From Hyphomicrobium sulfonivorans (GTDB lineage: Bacteria > Pseudomonadota > Alphaproteobacteria > Rhizobiales > Hyphomicrobiaceae): a stretch of 64,000 bases of DNA. The stretch covers positions 1,054,001-1,118,000 of the forward strand of contig NZ_PZPO01000001.1 in NCBI RefSeq assembly GCF_013306565.1, in the 5' to 3' direction. The translations under genes and the position numbers were made by a program. Positions 48,356 through 56,608 of this stretch are shown one piece after another; the stretch's first letter is position 1; each line of letters opens with the position of its first letter. The notes beneath the pieces were generated by a model. The model was not told the origin of the DNA. It made no database searches and saw nothing but the letters and a program-made list of their open reading frames with translations.

Positions 48356-48362
48356 CTGTCAT
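48356..48362 (+). promoter_or_regulatory. Possible Pho-box half-site upstream of olsB
   Basis: CTGTCAT 134 bp before the olsB start. Ornithine lipid synthesis is PhoB-controlled in relatives, which makes this position plausible, but the second half-site is not clear. Confidence 0.3.
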
Positions 48363-48495
48363 GGAAGCGTGATAGCCACCTGTCGCCATTGGGAAAAATC
48401 CATAATGGACTGGTGTGGGGGAAGCCGCGCTTGGCACTTCAAGGCATGCGGCGCGCATCCTATGATGGGGTGTGATTTGAGCGGAGATACCGAGC

Positions 48496-49464
48496 ATGAA
48501 GGATACGGCGCGGCGGATGGCCAGCCGGCTGGCACGCAGCCCCCGACTGCAAGCGGTCCCCGGTGGTCTTCTCGCTCTGCATACGCTGAACGGCGCCAGC
48601 GCTACGCCGTTCCGCCTGCGCAAGCAGGACACGGTCTACGGCAAGATCGGTAATCTTGAGGTCAAGCTCACGCGGCGCTGGCGCGACATCAAGCTGGCGC
48701 AGCGCCTCCGCTACAGCGTCTTCTATGAGGAGATGTCCGCCATCCCAACCAAGCGGGCCGAGATGACGCGTCGGGATCAGGATCCCTACGATGCCGTCTG
48801 CGATCATCTGCTGGTGGTTGATGGCAACATGCCGATCGCCAATGAGGCATGGGGCAGTGTTCGCCGTCAGAAGGTCGTCGGCACCTACCGCGTGCTGCGT
48901 CAGGAGGTGGCGGAGCGCACGCTGGGTTTCTACACGCAAAGCGAATACGACATCGCTCCGCTGATTGCCTCCCGGCCGCACTACCGCTTTATGGAGCTTG
49001 GCCGTTCGTGCGTGCTGGAGCCCTATCGCAACAAGCGCACAGTTGAACTGCTCTGGCATGGCCTGTGGACGTATGTGCGCGAGCACAAAGTCGATGTGAT
49101 GATCGGCTGCGCAAGCCTGCCGGGCACCGATCCCGACCAGCACGCCATGGCGCTCAGCTTCCTGCATCAGAACGCGCTGGCCCCGCCTGAGTGGCGCTGC
49201 GCAGCGCATCCGCATCTGCATGTTCCCATGAACCGGCTGCCTGCCGATCAGATTGACGCCAAGGCCGCGCTGAAGGCGCTGCCGCCGCTCATCAAGGGTT
49301 ATCTGCGCCTGGGTGCATTCGTCGGCGATGGCGCCGTTGTTGACCGTCAGTTCGGCACAACGGACGTGCTGATCATTCTTCCGGTTGAGAAGATTGATCC
49401 GCGTTATTTCGAACATTTCGGGGCGCCGACCGAAGTCAAAAGCAGGGTGTCAGTGGACGCCTGA
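48496..49464 (+). CDS. olsB: L-ornithine N-alpha-acyltransferase (ornithine lipid synthesis)
   Basis: Transfers a 3-hydroxyacyl group from ACP to ornithine, the first step to ornithine lipids that replace phospholipids when phosphate is short. 322 residues of the GNAT/hemolysin-like acyltransferase family: GNLEVKLTRRWRDIKLAQRLRYSVFYEEM, VCDHLLVVD, VVGTYRVLRQ, GFYTQSEYDI, FMELGRSCVLEPYRNKRTVELLWHGLW, GCASLPGTDP and LPPLIKGYLRLGAFVGDGAV. GGAG lies 10 bases before the ATG. OlsA is not in the window. Confidence 0.9.
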   Translation: MKDTARRMASRLARSPRLQAVPGGLLALHTLNGASATPFRLRKQDTVYGKIGNLEVKLTRRWRDIKLAQRLRYSVFYEEMSAIPTKRAEMTRRDQDPYDAVCDHLLVVDGNMPIANEAWGSVRRQKVVGTYRVLRQEVAERTLGFYTQSEYDIAPLIASRPHYRFMELGRSCVLEPYRNKRTVELLWHGLWTYVREHKVDVMIGCASLPGTDPDQHAMALSFLHQNALAPPEWRCAAHPHLHVPMNRLPADQIDAKAALKALPPLIKGYLRLGAFVGDGAVVDRQFGTTDVLIILPVEKIDPRYFEHFGAPTEVKSRVSVDA

Positions 49465-49519
49465 CGAACTTTCCTGCTGTGCTGTCGGAAAACGGCGTCG
49501 CCCATTTTCCGGCAGTGCA

Positions 49520-51400
49520 CTAGGCATAAATGTTCGGGATGTGCTGGGTATCCGTAGGCGCGGTTGCAGCCGAAAACCGCTGTGCGCACAGTCTCAATGC
49601 GCGTTCCACGCCGCTGGCACGTACGGCCGGGCTGAAGTAAAAGCCCTGCGCCTCGCTATAGCCTGCATCGCGCACCGTCGTGAGGCACGCGGCTGTCTCC
49701 ACGCCCTCGGCCACAGAATGCATTTCCAGTTCGCGGGCGAGGTCGGCGACGGACTTCACAATGGTCACGCAGTCGCGGTGCTGAGGAATGTCACGCACGA
49801 AGCTGCGGTCCAACTTGATTTTGCGAAATGGAAAGCTGTGCAGGTAGCTCAGCGTTGCAAAGCACGATCCGAAGTCGTCGAGCGAGATCATCACGCCCAA
49901 ATCGTGCAGCTTGCGTAATACTTCCTGTGTGCGCGCACGGTCGCGCATCAAGACGGATTCAGTAATTTCAAGCTGCAGGCGCGCGGGCGGCAGGCCCGTC
50001 TGCGCCAGCACATCGGTGACAGTTTCGTATATGTCGCCGCACTCAATCTGCACCGCTGAAAGATTGACCGCCACCTTCGTCGAGGCAGGCCAATCCAATG
50101 CGTCGGAGCACGCCTGCTCAAGAGCCCATTTCCCCATGCTTACGATCAGCTTGGTTTCTTCCGCGATCGGAATGAAATCGGCAGGGGCAATCATGCCGCG
50201 ACTTGGGTGCTTCCAGCGCATCAATGCCTCGCAGCACGATACCTCGCCCTTCTGCAGATCAACGATAGGCTGATAGTGCAGCACGAGTTCTGACCGCTCG
50301 ACGGCGTGTTCAAGCTCCGCGCGCAGCGGGCTAAGAACGGATGCGGGCGTTCCCATGGTCTGCTGGCAAAATACGGCATGCAGGCCGCGGCCGCGCGACT
50401 TTGCTTGATAAAGTGCAAGATCGGCGCTGGCGAGAAGCTGCTCGGGCGTCTGCCCATGCGTCGGTGCAAGAGCAATGCCTATGCTGACATCGGTGAACAG
50501 CGAATGTCCGGCAACCTCATGCGGCAACCGGATGCGGTCAAGTACGCGCCGCGCGAGCGCTTCGGCCAGTTCGGGTCGGTCTGCGCCGCATTGCAGGATC
50601 GCGAATTCGTCGCCGCCAAGCCGTCCGACGATATCGCCAGCTCGCAGGCAGCTGCGAAGACGATCGGCCACGCTCTTCAGGAGCCCGTCACCGACGAGAT
50701 GCCCAAGCTGATCATTCACATCCTTGAAGTGGTCGAGATCAAGCCAGAGCAGCGCGAAGCCCTTTCGGGTGTCGTAGGTGGCGAACTGTTTTGTCAGATG
50801 CTCGCGAAAATGAAACCGGTTCGGAATCTCCGTCAGCGTGTCGTGGCGTGCTAGCCATTCGATCTTCTCGTCGGAGCGGCGTTGAGCGGTGATGTCCTCC
50901 TGCATATCCACCCAGCCGCCACCGGCAAGCGGGCGGTAGCTGACACGGATGACACGCCCGTCGGCAAGTCGCTGGACCTCTTCGACGTGTCCTTCAATTT
51001 GCAGGCGCGCGATATGATCCTGGATCCACTCCGCAGCACCTTTGCCGGATGTGTCGGCGCCGGCTGTTTGCTTGAGGTGATAGCGCAGGATTTCAATGAA
51101 GGGCGTACCGGGTGCAGTAAGCTCGGGCGGCAGCATGTAAACATCGGCGTACGCCTTGTTGCACACAAGAAGTCGCTGCTCGCTGTCAAACATGGATAGC
51201 CCGCGCCCCATATGATCGATGGCGGCTTCCATGGATGAGTTCAGCCGTTCGAGCTCGCTATTGCGTTTCGACAGGTCGGCGAGCTGGGCATCAAAATTTT
51301 TCCGCAGTCGCGTGATTTGACGTGGCTCTGTGTCCGAACGATCGGTGTGCAGTCGTTTGGCTGCAGTATCGACGGCTTTGCGGCGGGAAATGCTTGCCAC
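49520..51400 (-). CDS. PAS-GGDEF-EAL cyclic-di-GMP protein
   Basis: About 626 residues from a GTG at 51400 (AGGA 8 bases upstream; a TTG at 51424 is an alternative). No membrane helix is evident. A short coiled-coil (LADLSKRNSELERLNSSMEAA) precedes a PAS domain (GRGLSMFDSEQRLLVCNKAYADVY). The GGDEF domain has an intact site (LGGDEFAIL), with RHDTLTEIPNR before it. The EAL domain keeps EALMRWKHP, NLSA, EITES, LDDFGS, KLDRSFV and AEGVET. Both synthesis and breakdown of c-di-GMP look possible. It lies directly downstream of an Lqs-like response regulator. Confidence 0.92.
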   Translation of the reverse strand: MASISRRKAVDTAAKRLHTDRSDTEPRQITRLRKNFDAQLADLSKRNSELERLNSSMEAAIDHMGRGLSMFDSEQRLLVCNKAYADVYMLPPELTAPGTPFIEILRYHLKQTAGADTSGKGAAEWIQDHIARLQIEGHVEEVQRLADGRVIRVSYRPLAGGGWVDMQEDITAQRRSDEKIEWLARHDTLTEIPNRFHFREHLTKQFATYDTRKGFALLWLDLDHFKDVNDQLGHLVGDGLLKSVADRLRSCLRAGDIVGRLGGDEFAILQCGADRPELAEALARRVLDRIRLPHEVAGHSLFTDVSIGIALAPTHGQTPEQLLASADLALYQAKSRGRGLHAVFCQQTMGTPASVLSPLRAELEHAVERSELVLHYQPIVDLQKGEVSCCEALMRWKHPSRGMIAPADFIPIAEETKLIVSMGKWALEQACSDALDWPASTKVAVNLSAVQIECGDIYETVTDVLAQTGLPPARLQLEITESVLMRDRARTQEVLRKLHDLGVMISLDDFGSCFATLSYLHSFPFRKIKLDRSFVRDIPQHRDCVTIVKSVADLARELEMHSVAEGVETAACLTTVRDAGYSEAQGFYFSPAVRASGVERALRLCAQRFSAATAPTDTQHIPNIYA

Positions 51401-51560
51401 GGCGCGAAATCCTGTAATGAACAATCTACTCTGCTGTACATCAGAGATAGTCTCTACATTGCTAATTGCCCTTCAAAGTTTAAGGTTTTCATCGTCGGTT
51501 AGGAAAGATGTATGCGGAGGTAATATTATTGATTGGTAACGATTGGCGCAGGTTGTGCGC

Positions 51561-52544
51561 TCACGCAATTTTACGCATGTCATCCAGTATGCGCGCGCTG
51601 CCAACTGGTATCAGGCTGTGCATCCAGTGATTGTTGCCGTACAGATCGTCCGCCGGCCATGTGTGTGCTTGCCATCGTGAATAATAGTCGGCCCTGTAAC
51701 GACCATCCGGCGTTGGAAACCACGACTGTGATTTGCCGCTCGATAGCTGATTGATCAGCTCGTCCGGTGCGCCGCGTGCGTCTGCAGCAGCAATTTGCGC
51801 GTCGAGTTCGCTGCGATCTGAAATCAGCATGAATGTTTCGTTGCCAGCATCGTCGCGCATGACGACGCCCGGCGGCGTTGTTGAAAGGCAGTATTCTGCC
51901 ATGCCGAGATGATCGACCGTGCTCTGGATCAAATTCCGCGCGGCTGGATCGCTGAACCATGTCGTGCCGCAAAGCTCAAGCGCGTTTGAAATCGGGCGCG
52001 ATACGTCGTCAAAATATAGCCGTTGCAATCTCTGGATAGCGCTACGCAGCGCCTGAGTGGCGTTCTGGTCCTGCTTCTGCAAGAAGTAGTCGATAAGCCC
52101 GTCATTAAAGGCGTCTACCGCAACTTCCAGCCCCGCCTTTCCGGACAGCAGTATTTTCTTAACCGGCAGATCGCGGATGGCTCGGCAGAACTCCAGACCA
52201 TCCATCTCCGGCATGTCGTAGTCAACGATGGCTACCGATACGCGCAGGTGCCGGCCAGGATCGTCGATGATCGAACGCAAGCCGGAAACATCGGCACACA
52301 GCAATGCGTCGGATGGATTGCGCATGGCTGCGCGCAGACCCGCAGATGGCAGCGCGACGAGATCATACATGCGCGAATAGCAAGGATGTTGTCCCGCCTG
52401 GTTAATCAAATGCTCTAGCGCTGCGTCAGTACGGGAAAAAGTTTGACACGAGACATCGTCACAGAACTGAAAGACAAGACTTTCCAAAAACAGCGGATCA
52501 TCATCGAGAGCTAAAATAGACGTTGGGTGAAAAAACGGCGTCAT
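51561..52544 (-). CDS. LqsR-like response regulator with unknown C-terminal domain
   Basis: 327 residues. The receiver domain has ALDDDPLFLESL, a 60-residue insert, the phospho-acceptor Asp in VAIVDYDMPEMDGLEFCRAI, then KKILLSGKAGLEVAVDAFNDGLIDYFLQK. The FNxGLID(x)F(I/L)xK pattern is shared with LqsR-type regulators that pair with LqsS/CqsS kinases. The C-terminal 120 residues (GMAEYCLSTTPPGVVMRDDAGNETFMLISDRSELDAQI) have no DNA-binding motif I can recognise. Divergent from a kinase of matching type, 94 bp apart. Similarity is from memory, not from a search. Confidence 0.75.
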   Translation of the reverse strand: MTPFFHPTSILALDDDPLFLESLVFQFCDDVSCQTFSRTDAALEHLINQAGQHPCYSRMYDLVALPSAGLRAAMRNPSDALLCADVSGLRSIIDDPGRHLRVSVAIVDYDMPEMDGLEFCRAIRDLPVKKILLSGKAGLEVAVDAFNDGLIDYFLQKQDQNATQALRSAIQRLQRLYFDDVSRPISNALELCGTTWFSDPAARNLIQSTVDHLGMAEYCLSTTPPGVVMRDDAGNETFMLISDRSELDAQIAAADARGAPDELINQLSSGKSQSWFPTPDGRYRADYYSRWQAHTWPADDLYGNNHWMHSLIPVGSARILDDMRKIA

Positions 52545-52638
52545 GGCTCGGGTGTCCAGACTGGATGAAGCACTTTCCGTAAGATGTTCGTACTATGCTT
52601 TCGTATCGGATCTGGTACATCCTCGGCTAAAAATTTAG

Positions 52639-54018
52639 ATGCTTCAATTATCTGCACGTTTGTCGCTAATGCCGTTGGCCGGTGCAGCCGCAGTGCGCCG
52701 TTCAATAGCTGCTGCCGAGCGTCACGCTGGCTCCTCCGTGCGCGCGATGCTGCATAGCTTTGGCTGTAACTATTTGCGCACTGAGCGAAGCATTCAATTT
52801 GCCGCCGTCTTTGGGGTGGTGGCGTTTGCAGTCGGTTACTTCCTGTATTCATCCATGACGCCGCTGTCTCAGAAATATGCCGGCGTCTGGTTTGCGATGG
52901 GCTGGGGTCTGAGCGTCATGATTGCAGCGAAAAACCATTGGCCGATCGATATGCGGCGGCATGTAGTGGCAATGTCCTATGCGGCACTGCTTTATTGTCT
53001 GCCATTCTTCACCACGCTCATGCTGCTGATGAATGCCGACAGCGCCGTGTGGGCTGTCGTGTCGGTGGCCAGCCTCATTGTTGCCGTGCAGCTTTATGAC
53101 GTTCCCAATGGCATCGCTGCGGTTGTCATTGGTGTGCTGGCGGCGATGGGTGTGTTTCTTGTCGTAACGGAAGGTGCGCCGCTGCCGGCGTCATGGCTCC
53201 AGATGCTGCCGGTGTATGGCGCCGTGCTCGCCGCTGCGTTTGCACTTCGGCACGTGCAGGCGTCGGAGGCCATCGAGCGCGAGACTGAGGCTGCGGCGCT
53301 TGCAGATCAGGTCGCGCATGAGTGCCGAACGCCGCTGGCAGGTATCCGTCTTGAGGCCGATGGATGCGAGTGGTTGCTGAACCGGCTGCCGGAATCGGCG
53401 GCGCGTCAAAAAATTATCGGTTCGATCCGGCGCATGCAGCAGCATGTGACATCGGCCAACTCGGTCATCGACCTCATGCTCGGCAACGCCGGCGATGCGC
53501 AGACGGACGCTGATGCGGGTGATCTTCAGCGCATGTCGTCCATCGTGCTCACCGCTGTTGAGCGCTACAGTTTCCGGCCGGATGAACGCGGCATCGTTCG
53601 GATGGAGCTTGAAGAAGATTTCAGCTTCAAGGGGTCGGACCTGTTGATGACGCACGTGCTGTTCAATCTGATGCAGAACGGCTTGCGCGCCATTCGCGAG
53701 CGCGCGCTCGAAGGTGAAGATGAGCGTGCGCCAGCACCAAATCTTACCATCGCTCTCAAGCGCGGCGAGCATCGCAACAGCATTATCGTGTCAGACACCG
53801 GGCTAGGCATCCCGCCGCAAATCATCGACAGCGTGTTCGCGCCCTATGTGACGACGCAGCGGATTGGTATCGGAGCAGGTCTTGGGCTGTCGTTCTGCCG
53901 TATGATCGTTGAAGGTATCGGCGGCACCATCACATGCAGCTCGCGCGCCAACGGTGGCACGCGTTTCATCATCGACTTGCCGGTGATGAACCATGCGGCG
54001 CAATCGGGCGAAGCCTGA
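52639..54018 (+). CDS. LqsS/CqsS-like sensor histidine kinase
   Basis: 459 residues. Residues about 50-215 contain six hydrophobic helices with short loops, as in the autoinducer-sensing domain of CqsS and LqsS. Then come the H-box ADQVAHECRTPLAGIRLEA (Cys in place of the usual Leu), N-box HVLFNLMQNGLRAI, and G-boxes DTGLGIPP and GAGLGLSFCRMIV. No receiver domain is fused. Divergent from the LqsR-like gene, so a two-component pair is likely. It could instead be a generic six-helix kinase; the neighbour supports the Lqs/Cqs reading. Confidence 0.75.
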   Translation: MLQLSARLSLMPLAGAAAVRRSIAAAERHAGSSVRAMLHSFGCNYLRTERSIQFAAVFGVVAFAVGYFLYSSMTPLSQKYAGVWFAMGWGLSVMIAAKNHWPIDMRRHVVAMSYAALLYCLPFFTTLMLLMNADSAVWAVVSVASLIVAVQLYDVPNGIAAVVIGVLAAMGVFLVVTEGAPLPASWLQMLPVYGAVLAAAFALRHVQASEAIERETEAAALADQVAHECRTPLAGIRLEADGCEWLLNRLPESAARQKIIGSIRRMQQHVTSANSVIDLMLGNAGDAQTDADAGDLQRMSSIVLTAVERYSFRPDERGIVRMELEEDFSFKGSDLLMTHVLFNLMQNGLRAIRERALEGEDERAPAPNLTIALKRGEHRNSIIVSDTGLGIPPQIIDSVFAPYVTTQRIGIGAGLGLSFCRMIVEGIGGTITCSSRANGGTRFIIDLPVMNHAAQSGEA

Positions 54019-54059
54019 GAAGCATCGCCCGATCTCTGCGCGGAGCAGGTCTTTGCGGG

Positions 54060-56348
54060 TCAGCCTTTGCGGCCCGCGTCATGCGCTGCGATGGCGGCCA
54101 TGTTGACGATGTCATAGTCCTTGGCGCCAAACTCGCAGATCTGCACCGGACGGGACAATCCAACAAGTATGGGCCCGATCACCGTTGCGCCGCCCAGCTC
54201 CTTCAACATGTTGGTCGAGATCGACGCGGCGTGAAACGCTGGCATCACCAGCACATTGGCGGTGTCTGACAAGCGGCAGAACGGATAATGCCGCATCAGC
54301 TCGCGGTTAAGCGCGACATCGGCAGCCATGTCGCCATCGAATTCGAAATCGACCTGCCGCTCTGCGAGAATTGCAACGGCTTCGCGCACCTGATCGGAGC
54401 GTTCGCCTTTCGGCTGACCAAAAGTCGAGTAAGCGAGAAACGCAACGCGCGGTTCCATGCCAAAGCTGCGGGCTGAACGCGCAGCCTCGGTTGCGATGTT
54501 GGCAAGCTGCACCGCGTCCGGCATGTCGTGCACGCTGGTGTCGGCAATCAGCACGGCGCGGCCACGCAGCAGCGCCATCGATGCGCCGATCAGGTGATGG
54601 CCGGGTTCTTCATCCAGCACCCGCGTGATGTCGTCAAAGGCGTTGGTCCAGTTGCGCGTCACGCCGGTCACCAGTGCGTCCGCCATCCCGTGCGCCACCA
54701 TCAGCGCGCCAAACACGTTGCGTTCGTTGGTGGCAAGGCGCTGGCAGTCACGCTTCAGGTAGCCGCGCCGCTGCAGGCGCGCGTAGAGATAGTTGGTGAA
54801 CTCGTCCACGTGTGCGCCTTTGCGCGTGTCGTAGATCTCGAATTCCGGCCGCAGTGGAATGCCCAGCTCCTTGAAGCGCCGACGCACCACACTTTCGGTG
54901 CCGATCAGGATCGGTACACCGAAGCCCTCAGTGAAATACGTATGCGCGGCGCGGATCACCGCGGCTTCTTCACCTTCGGCAAACACAACCCGCTTGGGGT
55001 TCGCGCGCACCGCGGCGTAGGTCGATTGCAGCCATCCGGCCAGCGGGTCGAGGCGCCCGCGCAACTGCGCTGCGTAAGCATCCATATCGACGATAGGTCG
55101 CCGGGCCACGCCGGAATCCATCGCCGCCTTGGCAACAGCAGTGGCGACGGTAACGATCAGGCGCGGATCAAACGGCGCCGGAATGATGTACTCCGGACCA
55201 AAGCTCGGCTGGCGGCCCGCATAGGCTGCTGCAACCTGATCGGGTACTTCTGTGCGTGCCAGCGCCGCCAGTGCTTCGGCCGCTGCAATCTTCATTGCCT
55301 CGTTGATGGTTGAGGCCTGCACGTCCAGCGCGCCACGGAAGATAAACGGAAAGCCCAGCACGTTGTTGATCTGGTTCGGATAGTCGGAGCGGCCCGTCGC
55401 CACGATCGCATCGCTGCGTACCGCAGCCACTTCCTCCGGCGTGATCTCCGGGTCGGGGTTGGCCATCGCGAAGATGATCGGCTTTTCCGCCATCGATCGC
55501 ACCATGTCAGCGGTAACGGCGCCCTTGGCCGACAGCCCGAACAGCACGTCCGCGCCTTCCAGTGCTTCGGCCAGCGTGCGCGCCTTGGTGTCCGCCGCGT
55601 AGGCCGACTTCCACTGGTTCATGCCTTCCGTGCGGCCCTGATAGACGACGCCCTTGGTGTCGCACAGGATCACGTTGCTCTTGGGGATGCCCATAGCAAC
55701 GGCAAGCTCAAGGCAGGCGATGCCGGCCGCGCCCGCGCCGTTGACCACCAGCTTGCAGTCCCTCAACTCTCGCCCAGTCAAGGCCGCAGCATTGATCAGT
55801 CCGGCTGCGCAGATGATGGCGGTGCCGTGCTGGTCATCGTGGAACACCGGAATGTTCATCAGCTCTTTCAGGCGCTGCTCGATGATGAAGCAGTCCGGCG
55901 CCTTGATGTCCTCAAGGTTGATGCCGCCGAACGAGGGGCCAAGGAACCGCACCGAGTTGATGAACTCCTCGGTGTCCTGGGTGTCGACCAGCAGGTCGAT
56001 GGCGTCGATGTCGGCGAAGCGCTTGAACAGCGCACCCTTGCCCTCCATCACCGGCTTGGAGGCCAGTGCCCCCAGATTGCCGAGACCCAGAATTGCCGTC
56101 CCGTTCGAAACCACGGCAACCAGGTTGCCCTTGTTGGTGTAGTCATAGGCCGCGTGCGGGTTCTCGGCGATGGCGTGCACCGGCGCCGCAACGCCGGGCG
56201 AATAGGCCAGCGACAGATCCCGCTGCGTCGCCAGCGGCTTTGTCGGTGTTATCTCCAGTTTTCCCGGCTTTCCCTGCGCGTGGAACTGTAGCGCTTCCTG
56301 ATCGGTGAAATGAACGGCTTCGGCTTTCGGATTACGGGAAGAGCTCAT
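54060..56348 (-). CDS. maeB: NADP-dependent malic enzyme (malic enzyme-phosphotransacetylase fusion)
   Basis: Oxidative decarboxylation of malate to pyruvate. 762 residues. The N-terminal malic enzyme part has YSPGVAAP, YTNKGNLVAVVSNGTAILGLGN, GKGALFKRFADIDAIDL, FHDDQHGTA, VVNGAGAAG and ATGRSDYPNQINNVLGFPFIFRGALD. The C-terminal 320 residues are a phosphotransacetylase-like domain with KRVVFAEGEE and an ending typical of MaeB, generally regulatory. Divergent from mutS. Confidence 0.95.
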   Translation of the reverse strand: MSSSRNPKAEAVHFTDQEALQFHAQGKPGKLEITPTKPLATQRDLSLAYSPGVAAPVHAIAENPHAAYDYTNKGNLVAVVSNGTAILGLGNLGALASKPVMEGKGALFKRFADIDAIDLLVDTQDTEEFINSVRFLGPSFGGINLEDIKAPDCFIIEQRLKELMNIPVFHDDQHGTAIICAAGLINAAALTGRELRDCKLVVNGAGAAGIACLELAVAMGIPKSNVILCDTKGVVYQGRTEGMNQWKSAYAADTKARTLAEALEGADVLFGLSAKGAVTADMVRSMAEKPIIFAMANPDPEITPEEVAAVRSDAIVATGRSDYPNQINNVLGFPFIFRGALDVQASTINEAMKIAAAEALAALARTEVPDQVAAAYAGRQPSFGPEYIIPAPFDPRLIVTVATAVAKAAMDSGVARRPIVDMDAYAAQLRGRLDPLAGWLQSTYAAVRANPKRVVFAEGEEAAVIRAAHTYFTEGFGVPILIGTESVVRRRFKELGIPLRPEFEIYDTRKGAHVDEFTNYLYARLQRRGYLKRDCQRLATNERNVFGALMVAHGMADALVTGVTRNWTNAFDDITRVLDEEPGHHLIGASMALLRGRAVLIADTSVHDMPDAVQLANIATEAARSARSFGMEPRVAFLAYSTFGQPKGERSDQVREAVAILAERQVDFEFDGDMAADVALNRELMRHYPFCRLSDTANVLVMPAFHAASISTNMLKELGGATVIGPILVGLSRPVQICEFGAKDYDIVNMAAIAAHDAGRKG

Positions 56349-56608
56349 TGGAGAAACTGTGCGTCCTTTGGGGATATTCTGTTGAAAAGCACCGCAGCAT
56401 AGGCGTGCGGATGCGCATAAACAATCAAGCCATTGGCTATAGTAGGCACGCAGGTTGTGACGAAGCGTAAAGCCGCATCGCTTTGCATGTGAAAGAAACG
56501 CCTGATTTCATTGCGCCCGGCCGCTTGGGCGGGTACGGCGAACCGTCTGAGGGCGGTGGAGATCTCCGCCTAAAGACGTATGGCGATGGATGTGGGGGAT
56601 GGCCGCCA

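Larger units (their letters stand above)
48078..48495. other. dcd-olsB intergenic region with palindromic repeats
   Basis: About 418 bp without a gene. Just after dcd is a cluster of GCACCGGCG/CGCCGGTGC elements (around 48082, 48112, 48141, 48164), including one complete 26-bp palindromic unit at 48119-48144 and a half-unit at 48161-48172. The rest leads to olsB and holds a CTGTCAT heptamer at 48356. Confidence 0.6.
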
